From: Shimia biformata | Lineage (GTDB): Bacteria > Pseudomonadota > Alphaproteobacteria > Rhodobacterales > Rhodobacteraceae | Direction: 5' to 3' | DNA: 64,000 nt | Assembly: GCF_016888515.1 (NCBI RefSeq) | Contig: NZ_JAFEJK010000001.1 | Location: 806,001 to 870,000, forward strand | Part shown: piece after piece, positions 62,098-64,000 of the stretch | How the letters are laid out: the number at the start of each line of letters is the position of its first letter | Position numbering within the stretch: position 1 is the stretch's first letter | Translations under genes and position numbers: made by a program | Notes under the pieces: model-generated | Database searches by the model: none | Told to the model about the DNA's origin: nothing | The model's input: only the letters and a program-made list of their open reading frames with translations

Positions 62098-63267
62098 TTA
62101 CTCGGGTGGGCGCAACACCGGCGCCAGGGTGATGGTCACGATTGCCAGCAGGCCAAGCAGCGAAAATGCGGCGGGCAGGCCAAGCGCATGAGCAATGAAG
62201 CCAATGGTCGGTGGCCCCATCAACATCCCGCCATAGGACAGGGTGGCCACACGAGCGATGGCCTGCGCCTGCGGTAATTCGGGATCATTGGCGGCGCGGG
62301 TAAAGGCAAGCGGCACCACCAGCGAGTAGCCAAGCCCAAGGCAAACCAACCCAGCCAACGCGGTCATCGGGGTTGAAATGACAACCATCAGCACCACGCC
62401 GACCAGGGCAATCACTCCGCTGACCCGCATGGCGCGAATGGGTCCAAGGATCCGGGTCACAAAGGCGCCGCTGAGGCGCGTGCCGACCATTGTGGCAGAA
62501 AACACCGCATATCCGGCGGCGGCAACAGTGTCCGACGCAAGGGTGACATCGCGCAAATAGACCGCGCTCCAATCCGCCATCGCACCTTCGCCCAGTGTCG
62601 AGCAAAGTGTCAGTAGCCCAACCAGCAGAAGCGGACCTGTGGGGATATGAAGGCCCGATTTGGCCTTTTGCGGTGATGCCGCAGAAACCCATGGGATGGC
62701 TGCCAAAGCAAGGCAGGTTGCGGTCAATACTCCCCCTGCGATCAGAAAATGGGGCTGTGGCGCGGCGTCGAGCCAGGCCGCGAGCGCGCCCGAGGCTGCG
62801 CCGACACCTGCGCCGAGGCTCCACATTGCATGAAAGACGGGCATGTCGGCGCGCTTGTGAACGCGGTCGGATTCGGCGGCCCAGGCGTTCATTGCGACAT
62901 CCATCGCGCCATGGGTCGCGCCGAACATGAACAATGCAACTGGCAAAGTGAAAAGCGACGGCGAAAACGCAATGGCCAGCAACGAAACCGCGTTGGCCAA
63001 GCCAAGCCAGCGTGACACGCGTGCCGCTCCGAACCGGTCGGACAGGCGTCCCGCCAGTGGAAATGACAGGATGGCACCCACGCCGAGCAGCAGCAAAAGC
63101 AGGCCGAGTGTTGAATGCTCGAGTTGAAAGCGGTCCTTTATTGCGGGAATACGTGAAGCCCAGATACCGAATAACCCGCCGTTCAGGGCAAACATTCCGG
63201 TCACGGCCCACCAGACACGTCGGGCGCTCGGGGTATCTAGCTCTTGCATCCCAATGTCGGCTGTCAC
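62098..63267 (-). CDS. MFS transporter (YbjJ-like)
   Basis: A 389-residue permease with about twelve membrane segments. GLFGIWASRIPAIKDRFQLEHSTLGLLLLLLGVGA and the motif A region GRLSDRFGAARVSRWLG are characteristic of the YbjJ-like group. The GTG at 63267 overlaps the TetR stop (GTGA); an ATG six codons later is possible. The substrate is unknown; position next to preTA and a RutR-like regulator suggests a nucleobase or related compound. Confidence 0.75.
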   Translation of the reverse strand: MTADIGMQELDTPSARRVWWAVTGMFALNGGLFGIWASRIPAIKDRFQLEHSTLGLLLLLLGVGAILSFPLAGRLSDRFGAARVSRWLGLANAVSLLAIAFSPSLFTLPVALFMFGATHGAMDVAMNAWAAESDRVHKRADMPVFHAMWSLGAGVGAASGALAAWLDAAPQPHFLIAGGVLTATCLALAAIPWVSAASPQKAKSGLHIPTGPLLLVGLLTLCSTLGEGAMADWSAVYLRDVTLASDTVAAAGYAVFSATMVGTRLSGAFVTRILGPIRAMRVSGVIALVGVVLMVVISTPMTALAGLVCLGLGYSLVVPLAFTRAANDPELPQAQAIARVATLSYGGMLMGPPTIGFIAHALGLPAAFSLLGLLAIVTITLAPVLRPPE

Positions 63268-63887
63268 GGGGTCAGAAGCTTTCGATACATCTTTTCAAGA
63301 AAATCCGCGGCACCATCGACAACCCCGGTTTCGCCTGCCATCAGGACACCGACCTGAGCGTCGAAATCGGCATAGTGCTGGGTCGTGGCCCAGATCGAAA
63401 AGATCAGGTGACGCGGATCGCTTTGGGCAAGCCTGCCGTCGTCCATCCAGTTTCGGATCAGCGCGCATTTCTCATCGAAAAGCGGTTTCAACCCGCTTTC
63501 CAGATGTGGCCCCATGCGCGGCGCACCTTGCAGGATCTCATTTGCAAACAGGCGACTTTCGCGCGGAAACTCCCGCGTCATCTCGACCTTGCGGCGCACA
63601 TAGGCAAGGATTTCCTCAAGCGGGGAGCCGTCGGGATCGAGGTGGTCCAGCGGGTCCAGCCAGCTGTCCATCAACTTGTTCAGCAAAGTGACATGGATGT
63701 CTTCCTTGCCGCCGAAATAATAAAGGATATTCGGCTTGGACAGGCCCGCTTGTTCGGCGATCTGATCCAGCGTCGCGCCACGGTAGCCGTGTTGCGAGAA
63801 GACCTCGAGCGCTGCATCAAGAATGCGTTTGCGATTGCGCAGCTGGATGCGGCTGGGCTTCTTCTTCGCGGTCGCGACATCGGGCAT
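63264..63887 (-). CDS. TetR family regulator with RutR/YcdC-type ligand domain
   Basis: A 207-residue regulator. The HTH is in GATLDQIAEQAGLSKPNILYYFGGKEDIHV (split across about 40-66). The ligand domain shows the YcdC pattern PRESRLFANEILQGAP and FSIWATTQHYADFDAQV. RutR senses uracil or thymine and controls pyrimidine use, and the adjacent preTA genes fit that role. AGGAAAG precedes the ATG; an in-frame ATG ten codons upstream is less likely. It is coupled to the MFS gene by GTGA. Confidence 0.85.
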   Translation of the reverse strand: MPDVATAKKKPSRIQLRNRKRILDAALEVFSQHGYRGATLDQIAEQAGLSKPNILYYFGGKEDIHVTLLNKLMDSWLDPLDHLDPDGSPLEEILAYVRRKVEMTREFPRESRLFANEILQGAPRMGPHLESGLKPLFDEKCALIRNWMDDGRLAQSDPRHLIFSIWATTQHYADFDAQVGVLMAGETGVVDGAADFLEKMYRKLLTP

Positions 63888-63902
63888 CGGCAGTCTTTCC
63901 TG

Positions 63903-63918
63903 TTTGCGTGTTCGCAAA
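63903..63918. promoter_or_regulatory. Inverted repeat upstream of the RutR-like gene
   Basis: TTTGCG-TGTT-CGCAAA is a perfect 6-4-6 palindrome ending 15 bp before the regulator ATG, in the position of an autoregulatory operator. The sequence does not match the E. coli RutR site, so the bound protein is unknown. Confidence 0.45.
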
Positions 63919-63967
63919 AGCCTAATGGCTTGCGGCCAACGGGTCCAGCAACCCTGTTCGCCGCGTG

Positions 63968-64000
63968 TTAGTCGAGGGCGCCGATCCCGCGCAGGATGAT
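63968..64000 (-). CDS. 3' end of a further minus-strand gene (partial)
   Basis: The last ten codons of a frame reading IILRGIGALD and a TAA stop enter from the right edge of the window. The short C-terminus is of the kind seen at the end of TetR-type regulators, but it is too short to name. The rest lies beyond the window. Confidence 0.4.
   Translation of the reverse strand: MILRGIGALD

Noticed and set aside
1-64000. Search for CRISPR arrays, insertion sequences, phage genes, rRNA and tRNA.
   Set aside because: No regularly spaced repeats, transposase motifs, structural phage genes or complete tRNA/rRNA signatures were seen by eye.

Overview
The window looks like an ordinary chromosomal segment of an alphaproteobacterium of the Rhodobacteraceae (Rhodobacter/roseobacter type). 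The DNA is GC-rich and densely coding, with many 4-bp ATGA/GTGA start-stop overlaps. Regulatory sites have alphaproteobacterial forms: a GAAC-N7-GAAC LexA box, an Irr/ICE-like box in front of a membrane ferritin, a TTGA-N6-TCAA FNR-type box and a tandem glycine riboswitch. I found no rRNA, tRNA, CRISPR array, insertion sequence or prophage. The only clearly atypical patch is a small AT-richer gene near 23.0-23.6 kb. Assignments come from reading protein sequences and motifs; no database search was run.

Layout. 0-3.1 kb: 3' end of parC, then a coupled DUF898 membrane protein and M48 protease. 3.1-8.9 kb: NYN nuclease-like gene, folK, rpoZ, relA/spoT, DUF2062, pdxJ and a Dabb protein. 9.1-13.2 kb: CAP protein, acpS, lepB, rnc, era and DUF1491, a conserved housekeeping string. 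13.2-20.4 kb: zapE, an MFS gene, a five-gene minus-strand operon (fghA, yaiI-like, HAD, ornithine cyclodeaminase family, alpha/beta hydrolase) and an AEC transporter. 20.4-28.9 kb: mbfA-like ferritin/VIT exporter, TetR, NYN-LOTUS protein, orphan nuclease-like gene, adhC, I78 lipoprotein, cytochrome c, LexA-controlled imuB, DUF2794 and NlpC/P60. 28.9-36.7 kb: M17 aminopeptidase, Hpt-like protein, carbonic anhydrase, P-loop kinase, asd, and a decarboxylase-MFS-MarR module.

36.7-48.6 kb is a phenylacetate (paa) island with three transcription units. paaZ-paaX and paaG-paaI-paaK-TetR diverge from one short promoter region. The third unit is paaJ-paaA-B-C-D-E plus an additional PaaA/PaaC-family gene on the minus strand. 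Together they activate phenylacetate to its CoA thioester (PaaK), epoxidise it (PaaABCE with PaaD), isomerise it (PaaG), open and oxidise the ring (PaaZ) and cleave it by thiolysis (PaaJ). paaF and paaH equivalents are not here and would have to lie elsewhere.

48.7-64 kb: gamma-glutamylcyclotransferase-like gene, NsrR-like Rrf2 regulator, glycine riboswitch and gcvT-gcvH-gcvP, a TesA-like esterase diverging from its ABC transporter pair, a SRAP protein lacking the catalytic cysteine, the reductive pyrimidine pathway pair preT-preA, an MFS gene and a RutR-like TetR regulator, and the last codons of one more minus-strand gene.

The points most worth a second look are the layered promoter of the paaJABCDE operon, the Irr-type box on the mbfA promoter, the Cys-less SRAP protein, the LexA-controlled imuB without imuA or dnaE2, and the extra PaaA/PaaC paralogue with an altered metal motif.
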